Assembly: GCF_030813435.1 (NCBI RefSeq)
Contig: NZ_JAUSUG010000001.1
Span: forward strand, 310,001-374,000
Reading direction: 5' to 3'
Length of the DNA: 64,000 nt
Source of the DNA: Evansella vedderi
GTDB lineage: Bacteria; Bacillota; Bacilli; Bacillales; Salisediminibacteriaceae
Of this stretch, positions 9,147 to 16,572 are shown one piece after another. The position numbers and the translations under genes were made by a program. Under the pieces are notes generated by a model. That model was given only the letters and a program-made list of their open reading frames with translations, had not been told where the DNA came from and made no database searches. How positions within the stretch are numbered: position 1 is the first letter of the stretch; the number at the start of each line of letters is the position of its first letter.

Positions 9147-10013
9147 ATGAAGTCTATTAAAAATATATCAACACCATATTTATTTTTACTACCAGCACTT
9201 ATTGGATTGTTATTATTTAAAATTTATCCGATCTTTAGTGCGTTTTTGCAAAGTTTGTTTACTAGACAATTCCTAACAGTAGAACAAGTTTTTGTAGGAT
9301 TTGCTAACTATTCATCGCTTTTTACAGACCCGGTCTTTTGGAATTCATTAAAAGTCACTGCTTATTTTAATTTAATCATAAATCCATTACAGGTAATTTT
9401 AGCATTTGGATTGGCGGTTTTATTAAATTACCAAATAAGAGCGATACCTATTTTTCGTGGAATAAATTTTATACCTGTATGTATCTCTATACCAACTGCA
9501 GCAATACTATGGGATATAATGTTGAGCCCTGAACAAGGGGTTGTTAACTCAATATTGATTTCATTAAATTTATCTCCACAACCTTTTCTAGCAAGTGATT
9601 CACAAGCTTTATTATCGTTAATAGCAATTGCGTCGTGGAGAGGTATTGGCTATTGGGCACTATTCTTTTTGGCAGGTCTGCAAGAAGTCCCTAAATCTCT
9701 TTATGAGGCTGCTTCTATTGATGGTGCTAATTTGTGGCAAAGATTTAAAAATATAACTTTTCCTATGATGAAAAGGCCGTTAACATTCGTTGTGGTTTCG
9801 GTGACAGTAGCAAACATGTTGCTTTTTTCACCTATGTATATATTAACAAGTGGAGGACCTAAACAAAGTACCAACGTACTTATGCTAGAAAGTTATAATA
9901 ATGCTTTTTTATATTCTAATATGGGAAGAGCCAATGCAATAGTAGTTATAATTTTGTTGATTACACTAGTAGTCATTGCTATCCAATTCAAACTATTGAG
10001 ACCTAAGCATTAA
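9147..10013 (+). CDS. ABC sugar-type permease, MalF/UgpA class
   Basis: 288 residues with about six membrane helices. It has the CUT1 permease start (TPYLFLLPALIGLLLFKIYP) and the cytoplasmic EAA loop EAASIDGANLWQRFKNITFP that contacts the ATPase. The open frame begins at 9075, but that start lies inside the preceding hairpin. ATG 9147 starts where family similarity begins and is preferred. It pairs with the permease at 10033. No ATPase gene is in this operon; in Bacillus several such importers share the MsmX ATPase, which would have to be encoded elsewhere. Confidence 0.92.
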   Translation: MKSIKNISTPYLFLLPALIGLLLFKIYPIFSAFLQSLFTRQFLTVEQVFVGFANYSSLFTDPVFWNSLKVTAYFNLIINPLQVILAFGLAVLLNYQIRAIPIFRGINFIPVCISIPTAAILWDIMLSPEQGVVNSILISLNLSPQPFLASDSQALLSLIAIASWRGIGYWALFFLAGLQEVPKSLYEAASIDGANLWQRFKNITFPMMKRPLTFVVVSVTVANMLLFSPMYILTSGGPKQSTNVLMLESYNNAFLYSNMGRANAIVVIILLITLVVIAIQFKLLRPKH

Positions 10014-10032
10014 TGAAAAGGAATGATTATCT

Positions 10033-10872
10033 ATGAATAAAAGGTCACGAAACCCTTGGTTAATTTATTTCATCCATGTACTTATAGCGGCAATTGTTAT
10101 ATTACCATTAGCATTTGGCTTCGTATCATCCTTTAGACACCTTGATGATATATTTCGTTATATGTCACCAGTGACATGGAAAACTTTCATTCCAACTAAT
10201 TTAACTTTGGAAGCTTACGTGAATTTATTTTCTATTAGAGGATTTGGGAGAGTACTATTCAATACTTTTTTTGTAACAACTTTAACTGTTATTTTTGGAT
10301 TGTTTGTTTGTTCATTGGCAGCATTCGGATTAAGCGTTTTCAATTTTAAAGGAAGAAATATCATATTTGTTATAGTTTTACTTACTTTCATGATTCCAGA
10401 GGAGTCCATTGCAATCCCTTTGTATAGACTTGTAGATAGTCTAGGATGGATAAACACCTATTATGCTCTAATAGTCCCAGGTATAGCAAATGGGTTAGTT
10501 ATATTTTTATATAGGCAATTTTTTATGGACATTCCAAAGCCATTACTAGAGGCAGCTAGAATGGATGGAGCATCGTGGTTCAAAATCTATTGGAGCATTG
10601 TTATGCCATTATCCAAACCGGTTACTGTAACAGCAAGTTTACTAATATTTATCCAACAATGGGAATCATTTATGTGGCCGTTAATAGCAACAAGAACCCA
10701 GGAATATCGTGTCATTCAGGTCGCTTTAAGTCATTTAAGAACAGAAACAGGTACTTATTGGAATGAATTATTTGCAGCAGCTTTGATATCAGTAATTATT
10801 CCTGTATTAATCTTGTTACCATTACAAAGATATTTTGTACAAGGTATTACAAATACAAGTACTAAAGATTAA
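10033..10872 (+). CDS. ABC sugar-type permease, MalG/UgpE class
   Basis: 279 residues, a second inner-membrane component with about six helices. The EAA loop reads EAARMDGASWFKIYWSIVMP, and the C-terminal QRYFVQGITNTSTKD ending is typical of CarB/UgpE-like permeases. AAGGAA lies a suitable distance before the ATG. The gap to the preceding permease is only 19 bp, so the two are co-translated partners of one CUT1-type importer with the binding protein at 7694. Confidence 0.92.
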   Translation: MNKRSRNPWLIYFIHVLIAAIVILPLAFGFVSSFRHLDDIFRYMSPVTWKTFIPTNLTLEAYVNLFSIRGFGRVLFNTFFVTTLTVIFGLFVCSLAAFGLSVFNFKGRNIIFVIVLLTFMIPEESIAIPLYRLVDSLGWINTYYALIVPGIANGLVIFLYRQFFMDIPKPLLEAARMDGASWFKIYWSIVMPLSKPVTVTASLLIFIQQWESFMWPLIATRTQEYRVIQVALSHLRTETGTYWNELFAAALISVIIPVLILLPLQRYFVQGITNTSTKD

Positions 10873-10901
10873 ATAATCTATTACACATAGGGAGGCTTAA
10901 C

Positions 10902-12149
10902 GTGGTGGAAAAAACAAGGCTTAGTGTTAATTTAGAACGTCTTAAAAAATATATTGATGCAAGTGCTAATATTGGAACAATACCAGGGAATGGAGTATCA
11001 CGATTGGCATTATCAAAAGAAGATAAGGAAATGAGATTAATATTTGAGGATTGGATGAAAGAAGCCGGCTTAAAAGTAAGAGTTGATGATTTTGGGAATA
11101 TGATTGGTAGAAGAGAAGGTAAAGAAAATAAGTCTCCGGTTGTTCTTGGGTCTCATTTAGACACTCAACCAAATGGGGGTAGATACGATGGAATACTTGG
11201 AGTTCTCTCTGCACTTGAAGTAGTAAATTCTCTAAATGACAGTAATATAGAAACATTAAGACCAATTGAGATTGTTAATTTTACTAATGAGGAAGGTGCT
11301 AGATTTGAGCCACCCATGTTAGGGTCAGGAGGAACTTCTGAATGTTTAGACAAACAATATGTATATAATCAGAAAGATACAGAGGGAAGAAGATTTGAAG
11401 AAGAATTGGAAGAGATAGGTTATAAAGGAATTCCAGCAAACAGAATAAAAAACATTTTTTCTTTTATTGAACTTCATATAGAACAAGGACCAATACTAGA
11501 AAGCGAAGGAAAATCTATCGGGGCAGTAAATGGGATACAAGGTATGGCATGGCTAGAGGTAAAGGTAACTGGTGAATCAGATCATGCAGGTACAACTCCC
11601 ATTAATCATAGAAGGGATGCGTTAGTAGCAACCTCTAAAATGATTGTAGGGATAGAGGAAATTGGAAGAAAAACTAATGCAAAAACTACAGTGGGCCGGT
11701 TAACTATGCGTCCGAACGTAGCAAATTGTATACCAGAAGAAGTGATTTTTTCCGTAGATATTAGGCACGATTCTAATACAAAAAAAGTAGAATCAATTAG
11801 AATGATAACAGAATTGCTAAATAAATTGGCCGTAGAACAAAATGTTTCAATTAATATCGAACCCTTATGGGATATAGATGCAACGATATTTAATCCATAT
11901 CTAGTAGATTTAATTAAAAATACAGCAGAGGAATTAGAATATGAAGTAATGGATATTATAAGCGGCGCAGGACACGATGCAAAATATATTAATAGTATAG
12001 GTCCTACTGCGATGATATTTGTTCCAAGTGTTAATGGAAAAAGCCATCATGAATCAGAACTGACACATGATAAAGATATAGAAAAGGGTGCTAACACTTT
12101 ACTTAATACGGTATACCAGCTATCTATGATGGAAAATGAGATAATTTAA
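10902..12149 (+). CDS. M20-family amidohydrolase (allantoate/N-carbamoyl amino acid hydrolase type)
   Basis: 415 residues, a di-metal hydrolase of the family that includes allantoate amidohydrolase, ureidopropionase and L-carbamoylase. Metal-ligand motifs are present in order: GSHLDTQPNGGRYDG, FTNEEGARF, LHIEQGPILE and a C-terminal SHHESELT. Either GTG 10902 or GTG 10905 may start it, behind GGGAGG. As last gene of the nucleoside operon it may hydrolyse a ureido or carbamoyl product of base breakdown, for example N-carbamoyl-beta-alanine from uracil. No dihydropyrimidinase or dehydrogenase is present here, so that step is inference. Confidence 0.88.
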   Translation: MVEKTRLSVNLERLKKYIDASANIGTIPGNGVSRLALSKEDKEMRLIFEDWMKEAGLKVRVDDFGNMIGRREGKENKSPVVLGSHLDTQPNGGRYDGILGVLSALEVVNSLNDSNIETLRPIEIVNFTNEEGARFEPPMLGSGGTSECLDKQYVYNQKDTEGRRFEEELEEIGYKGIPANRIKNIFSFIELHIEQGPILESEGKSIGAVNGIQGMAWLEVKVTGESDHAGTTPINHRRDALVATSKMIVGIEEIGRKTNAKTTVGRLTMRPNVANCIPEEVIFSVDIRHDSNTKKVESIRMITELLNKLAVEQNVSINIEPLWDIDATIFNPYLVDLIKNTAEELEYEVMDIISGAGHDAKYINSIGPTAMIFVPSVNGKSHHESELTHDKDIEKGANTLLNTVYQLSMMENEII

Positions 12150-12267
12150 AAAGGCTACCTTTTATTGAGGAATTACTGCAAAGATCTAGTCGTTAATAAA
12201 ACTCTTTTAAAGTTGCTTATAGCAAACTAATATAGTTTATAATGTTTAATCACTTAATTCATACTAT

Positions 12268-12312
12268 CCCTGCCCTCATCTTTGAAACAAAGGGCGGGGC
12301 TTCTTGTTGTCT
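12268..12312 (+). terminator. Rho-independent terminator of the nucleoside operon
   Basis: A 9-bp GC-rich stem (CCCTGCCCT with AGGGCGGGG, one G-U pair) is followed by a T-rich tail, about 120 bp after the M20 gene. Confidence 0.8.
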
Positions 12313-12408
12313 ATGATTAATCAACACATCCTACAACACGAAACTCACTCTCCTAAAATAATCCCATCGAACCTTAGCAAAGAGGGAGAGGTATCACTTT
12401 TATAAGGT

Positions 12409-12562
12409 ATAGAAGAAACTCGTCAAAATGAGCTCATTATCTACTTAAAGGTATGGGCTTATTTTTTTAGCTTATCTAAACAAAAGAACCGTCCCTTCGC
12501 TCCACTCCGTAAACTCAGCTCCTGCAAGGGGTTTTATAATAGAACTAAAATAATGTCAACAT
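12409..12562 (+). repeat. Long direct repeat, copy A (~155 bp)
   Basis: This stretch reappears with few changes at 16302-16465. Shared blocks include AGAAGAAACTCGTCAAAATG, AACAAAAGAACCGTCCCTTC and GAACTAAAATAATGTCAAC. In copy A the terminator-like hairpin is decayed, so A looks like the older or degraded copy. A dispersed-repeat copy follows at once. Confidence 0.9.
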
Positions 12563-12568
12563 TTCATA

Positions 12569-12606
12569 GTGCCTGTCACCACACGGGTTTTTCTAGATTT
12601 TGTAAA
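12569..12606 (+). repeat. Dispersed GCCTGTCACC repeat, copy 1
   Basis: Reads GTGCCTGTCACCACACGGG followed by a T-rich tail. It directly follows long repeat A. Confidence 0.75.
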
Positions 12607-12652
12607 AAGTATAGTAAATAAAAGAATGGGTTGTTAACTAAGTAAATGAATG

Positions 12653-12688
12653 AAAAAGAGAAGCACAGGAATAGTTCCCTGTACTTCT
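12653..12688 (-). terminator. Minus-strand terminator of the decayed gene at 12698-13159
   Basis: AGAAG-C-ACAGG (12659-12669) pairs with CCTGT-A-CTTCT (12678-12688). On the minus strand a run of U follows. It survives behind a broken gene. Confidence 0.75.
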
Positions 12689-12697
12689 ATGCTTTAA

Positions 12698-13159
12698 TTA
12701 ACTAACGATACTATTACTATCAAAGAGAGCAAAGAGTAACCGTTCTTTTTGTCCCGTAATCTTTTGTATATAAAGATTGTCAAAATGCCTATTAACAAAG
12801 CCATTAAGCATGCGAACGGCCTGCATAACCTCAATCCTTTGGTAGATTTCTGTTATTCTATCATTTTTAACAACCGATTTCCTCTTGGCTAATAATTTCT
12901 CCTATTCGCCTGGAGAAAGTTCCTCTGAATCTTTTAGTACTCGATGAACATAATGTTCTATAACTTCATTACTACAAGTAGCAATTACATCTGCATTGTT
13001 AACTTGACCGATTGGAGAGTATGCTAAGGTGCTCAAGATTTGATTTTCTGCACTACTCATCGTCTCTCTTAAAAATGTAGATAATGTAGGTGTTTTGTCT
13101 TCTACAAGTAAACGGGTATTACCTCGATCATTTATCCTTCCTTATATGATTTTCTTCAT
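12698..13159 (-). pseudogene. Broken gene of unknown family
   Basis: The minus strand can be read as one protein of about 150 residues interrupted by in-frame TAA (after MKKII) and TAG (after the segment ending ELSPGE). Readable parts include NTRLLVEDKTPTLSTF, SSAENQILSTLAYSPIGQV and MQAVRMLNGFVNRHFDNLY. I do not recognise the family. Coding-like composition up to a proper terminator at 12653-12688 argues for a recently inactivated gene rather than noise. Confidence 0.55.
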
Positions 13160-13253
13160 TATAGTAGATGGGCCGGTACAAACATTGGTAAGGAATTCCG
13201 ACGTAATCGGTATTGAATTTGAATAGCCCCTCTTAAAAAACGAGGATGCTATA

Positions 13254-14020
13254 TTATTTTAACTCTATTAAAATAAAACATCTGTCGTCCATCGTACGAT
13301 ATTCATCCCCTTGTTTTTCCAAGGTTAATAGGATTTGTTCTTTGATTTCGTCAAGGGAGGAGGAGGAATTCTCCATTAATAAAGTACATAGACGGTCCGG
13401 TTCCAGGGGTTCCGATACGCCATCAGTAAAGAGTAGTAGCTTTGCTCCTTTTGTATAGGACAGTTGCGTTGTTTTGAAGTTAATTCCCTCGAATGTTCCA
13501 ATGGGAGGTGTTGTTGATTTAAGCTCTTGTTGTTCTCCACTTGGGACTTGGTAGATAGGGGAAGGATGACCTGCGTTGATATAGTCGATGGCCTTCTTTT
13601 CCGTATCAATGAAAAGGTAAATGACTGTGCAGTAGTGCCATGTATCATCTATGTTATTAAATAAATGGTGCAAATAGTTATCTAATTCTTTCATTACTAC
13701 ATCAGCTGGAATACCTTTCGTTATTAATCGATGGAATAAGGATTGGAGGGACATGGTTATGAGTGCCGAAGAAATACCATGCCCCATCACATCTAATAAT
13801 ATGACCCCATAATGATGCTTACTAATTTGATAGAATCCGTAGATGTCTCCAGACAAAATGCTAGATGCCCGATAATAAGAGGTAATGTCTATTTGGTCAT
13901 TAGAAATGTCATCAGATAGTGATGCTTCCTGAATCTTTTTGCTAGGTTTAGTTCCCTCTGTGTATCTAGCTTGAATTGTTGATTTTGTTTATTTACCTCT
14001 AATAGTTCCTCTTGCTTCTT
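13254..14020 (-). pseudogene. SpoIIE/RsbU-type PP2C phosphatase, frameshifted and 5'-truncated
   Basis: The intact part (from about 13862) carries the phosphatase motifs SGDIYGF, DVMGHG, NAGHPSP and LLLFTDGVSEP, the catalytic domain of stress- or sporulation-type serine phosphatases that act on anti-anti-sigma factors. Upstream coding similarity continues in another frame (LLEVNKQNQQFKL to RELNLAK) and is restored by adding one A in the run at 13936-13940. Beyond about 14020 the frame stops and PIN-domain sequence begins, so the sensory N-terminus is lost. The fragment cannot encode a normal full-length regulator. Confidence 0.75.
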
Positions 14021-14192
14021 TTATGTCTGGGTCTGATTCTATTTCAAAATGAGACAACAACTCCATTTGTATTACAGTGTTGATAATAAGAGTATATTCA
14101 TTTTCTATAGCTTGTGTAATATAGGAAACAGCATCAGGGTATCCCATTTCATGAGATGCCTAGATATTGTTGTCAATTAAGATACGACTCAC
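13989..14192 (-). pseudogene. PIN-domain (VapC-like) toxin, inactivated
   Basis: The frame opens with GTG at 14192, overlapping the antitoxin-like stop by four bases (GTGA), the classic coupled toxin-antitoxin layout. It reads SRILIDNNI, then TAG at codon 11, then continues with PIN-like sequence (ASHEMGYPDAVSYITQAIEN, then IINTVIQMELLSHFE, then DPDIKEAR) and is cut off at the junction with the phosphatase fragment. The early stop and missing C-terminal acidic residues make it non-functional. Confidence 0.7.
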
Positions 14193-14491
14193 GACTCATC
14201 CTCCTGCTCGTATTCTCTATTGGCAATTCGGATGGTTTCTTTTATACCTTCTACGGTAAAACGCTCGGTACTACCTGCTAGCTTTTCTTCCTTAGTTAAA
14301 CGTTTTTTTCCAGTTGTCTCTTCAATAACCTTCTTTAAATGCTCTCCTCCAGTAGCTATTTGGACAGCAAAACGAGGATTTTTAGCATAAAGCTTTTTTC
14401 TTAATATATGCTCTTTAATTATATTCTGTGTTGTAGTGGGTTCATATAATGCTCTTCCTCGACTTCTAACTAAAGGCCTCTTAGTATTCAT
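14189..14491 (-). CDS. Probable antitoxin of a PIN-type toxin-antitoxin pair (orphaned)
   Basis: 100 residues, very basic in the N-terminal two thirds (MNTKRPLVRSRGR at the start, later IKEHILRKKLYAKNPR) and acidic at the end (REYEQEDES). GAAGGG precedes the ATG. I recognise no named family. Its role is inferred from the four-base stop/start overlap with the broken PIN gene downstream, as in VapBC-like operons. Because the toxin is dead, the antitoxin may be free to decay or may still neutralise related toxins encoded elsewhere. Confidence 0.65.
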   Translation of the reverse strand: MNTKRPLVRSRGRALYEPTTTQNIIKEHILRKKLYAKNPRFAVQIATGGEHLKKVIEETTGKKRLTKEEKLAGSTERFTVEGIKETIRIANREYEQEDES

Positions 14492-14851
14492 TATATCCCT
14501 TCTTCCCCCTAGGTTATAACTATAATATCATCCTCAAAATGTACGCGTAAATAATGCATATGGAAATCTAAAATGCTAACCAAGTAACTTATTTTATAAA
14601 CATATTAAATTAGAACTCCCATTAAATAACCTGCCTGTAGCCTCACCTTTTGTAAATCTCTGGGGGAGAGGTTAGTCGGTACTTTATGTGGATTATGTCC
14701 CCCCTTTCCCTCGATGAAGCTTCATAATGGAGTTTTTCTAGGGGAAAAAAAGGGTTTATGAAAGGAGAATAAGGGACATGGCTTTCTATTCTAACTCTCT
14801 CTCTGATGGAATATGGTGTAGTAAATAGTTTCCATTGATTGGAGGGGGCCT
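14492..14851. other. Intergenic region between divergent antitoxin-like gene and parA
   Basis: No gene is seen. The region must carry divergent promoters. Purine/pyrimidine-rich blocks (CCCCCCTTTCCC and GGGGAAAAAAAGGG at about 14698-14753) are noticeable, but no clear parS-like palindrome was found by eye. Confidence 0.4.
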
Positions 14852-15805
14852 ATGATTTTTTCTGTGATTAATTATAAGGGTGGCGTTGGGAAGACAACGG
14901 TGACGGCGAATGTGGCAGTGGAGTTAGCTCGTCGAGGGAAGAAGGTATTGCTTATTGATCTTGATCCGCAAACGAATCTTACGTTTTCCTTTATTAAGGT
15001 GGATGAGTGGAAACAGGATTTTCAGGATCGGACGATTAAGAAGTGGTTTGATGCGTTTATTGATAATGACCAGGAACTGAACTTGCATGATCTGGTTATT
15101 CGGCCCTTTCGAGTGAATGAGCGGTTAAGGGAGTTGAAGTCGTTGGGAACGGTGGATTTAATCTCCTCTCATTTAGGGTTGATCAATGTGGATTTGGAGC
15201 TGAGTGCGAAGCTTTGGGGCGGGAGTGAGCGGACCAACCGCAGGAATTTCTTGGTGGTTTATACTCGGTTAAAGGAAGGGATTAAGCAACTGGAAAATCA
15301 GGGTTACGATTATATTTTCGTTGATTGTCCTCCTAATTTTAATGTAGTTACGAAAACGTCGATTGTGGCTAGCAATCAACTGTTGATACCGGCAAGGCCC
15401 GATTATTTATCCACCATTGGCATCGAACAGCTGCAAAAACATGTTAGGGAATTAATAGTGGACTACAATAATAAACTAGCAAAGGATCATTTAAGCGGTG
15501 AGTTTGAGGAGATTGCTCCTGTTGTGGCAGGTGTTATTTTTACGATGGTGGAGAAGCGCAACAATGAACCGATCTCCGCCTTACGACACTATATACATCA
15601 AGTAAAGGGTTTGGATATTCCCACATTTGATACGGTTGTACGGGAAAATAAAACGGCCTATGCCAATGCACCAGAAGAGGGTATTCCCGTTGTCCTTCAG
15701 CCTTTGAGTGGAGATACTTACGGAAAAATTTTGTTGGAATTAAAGCAGTTGACGAATGAGTTACAAGATCGTCCGTCGAGACTGACAGGGGGAGGAGACC
15801 AATGA
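14852..15805 (+). CDS. ParA-family ATPase
   Basis: 317 residues. The deviant Walker A motif KGGVGKTT lies at residues 9-16, the switch region DLDPQTNLT follows, and the Walker B-type segment is YDYIFVDCPPN. It lacks the N-terminal DNA-binding domain of P1-type ParA and resembles Soj-like chromosomal or element-borne ParAs. A GGAGGGGG site precedes the ATG, and the stop overlaps the next gene (ATGA). It would be an ATP-dependent positioning or segregation ATPase on the nucleoid. It is not the housekeeping Soj, because no spo0J or origin-region genes are near; an element-derived partition or regulatory role is more likely. Confidence 0.88.
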   Translation: MIFSVINYKGGVGKTTVTANVAVELARRGKKVLLIDLDPQTNLTFSFIKVDEWKQDFQDRTIKKWFDAFIDNDQELNLHDLVIRPFRVNERLRELKSLGTVDLISSHLGLINVDLELSAKLWGGSERTNRRNFLVVYTRLKEGIKQLENQGYDYIFVDCPPNFNVVTKTSIVASNQLLIPARPDYLSTIGIEQLQKHVRELIVDYNNKLAKDHLSGEFEEIAPVVAGVIFTMVEKRNNEPISALRHYIHQVKGLDIPTFDTVVRENKTAYANAPEEGIPVVLQPLSGDTYGKILLELKQLTNELQDRPSRLTGGGDQ

Positions 15806-16191
15806 AATCCGAGGTACTAGATGTGTTGAAGGTCATGACTGCAACATTAAGTAGGTTAACAGATCAGGAAGTGGAAAAACTAGTGAACGGTGAGGCTAAA
15901 TTAGTTTACAGTGAAAATAAAGTTGCTGGTGTGGAGAGAGGGGAAAAGGTAAATCCAACGAATCCACTCATTGCTCAGTTAAAGGAGACCACCAATCGTG
16001 GGGATGCAACAAGGCTTTTATCTCGAAAGGGAATCCTAAAAAAAGACCTTATCGATCTTGCTACGGTGCTAAATATACATATTAATAAGAGCAGTAATAA
16101 AGCAAAAATCATTGAAAAAATTGTGGAAGCAACAGTGGGAGTTACGTTACGGTCCAATGCCATCAAGGAAACATCGATTGGTAGGAAATGA
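15802..16191 (+). CDS. Small ParA partner with a SAP-like C-terminal domain
   Basis: 129 residues, translationally coupled to parA by an ATGA overlap. The N-terminal half is helical (VLDVLKVMTATLSRLTDQEV). The C-terminal half (RKGILKKDLIDLATVLNI, then NKAKIIEKIVEATVG) resembles a SAP or Rho-N helix-extended-helix DNA-binding module. Nothing resembling ParB is seen. It may act as the DNA-binding adaptor for the ATPase; this rests on coupling and the domain pattern only. Confidence 0.75.
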   Translation: MKSEVLDVLKVMTATLSRLTDQEVEKLVNGEAKLVYSENKVAGVERGEKVNPTNPLIAQLKETTNRGDATRLLSRKGILKKDLIDLATVLNIHINKSSNKAKIIEKIVEATVGVTLRSNAIKETSIGRK

Positions 16192-16218
16192 TGGTGGAGT
16201 GGGATGTGGGTTGAAGGG

Positions 16219-16258
16219 CCCCTGTCACCACCCGGGTTTTGTCGATTGCTTATACCCG
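16219..16258 (+). repeat. Dispersed GCCTGTCACC repeat, copy 2
   Basis: Reads CCCTGTCACCACCCGGGTTT, continuing with TTGTCGATTGCTTATACCCG. It begins 28 bp after the parA-partner stop codon. Confidence 0.8.
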
Positions 16259-16301
16259 AAGTTTACTCGCATAGATATTTTAGAATCGATAAATAATAAA
16301 T

Positions 16302-16465
16302 TATAGAAGAAACTCGTCAAAATGAGCTCATACCTAATCCAAGGTATGGGCTTATTTTTTTGAACACTTTTAGCTTATCTAAACAAAAGAACCGTCCCTT
16401 CGCTTCACTCCGTAAACTCTAAACCTGTAAGGTTTTCGTAATAGAACTAAAATAATGTCAACATT
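16302..16465 (+). repeat. Long direct repeat, copy B (~160 bp)
   Basis: Second copy of the stretch at 12409-12562, same orientation. The pair brackets the ParA/toxin-antitoxin/phosphatase patch. Copy B keeps an intact terminator hairpin and ends just before the mannitol promoter. Confidence 0.9.
16325..16361 (+). terminator. Terminator inside long repeat B, after the parA pair
   Basis: An 11-bp stem (AGCTCATACCT with AGGTATGGGCT, one G-U) is followed by TATTTTTTT. Confidence 0.88.
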
Positions 16466-16494
16466 ATCTTTGACGAAATCGTATTTTCATTAGA

Positions 16495-16523
16495 TTGAGA
16501 ATGGTATGTAGGCGCTTTAAAAT
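16495..16523 (+). promoter_or_regulatory. Probable sigma-A promoter of the mannitol operon
   Basis: TTGAGA (16495-16500), a 17-bp spacer and TAAAAT (16518-16523). It leaves a leader of about 43 bases before mtlA. MtlR binding would be expected just upstream, near 16465-16495. Confidence 0.7.
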
Positions 16524-16572
16524 AAAAGCAAGGAATTATTATTTTATCAAAATTCATACAGGAGGTAAGAAA

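Noticed and set aside
12409-16465. Whole patch as an active prophage or ICE
   Set aside because: No integrase, relaxase, capsid or conjugation genes are present; only an eroded accessory patch can be supported.
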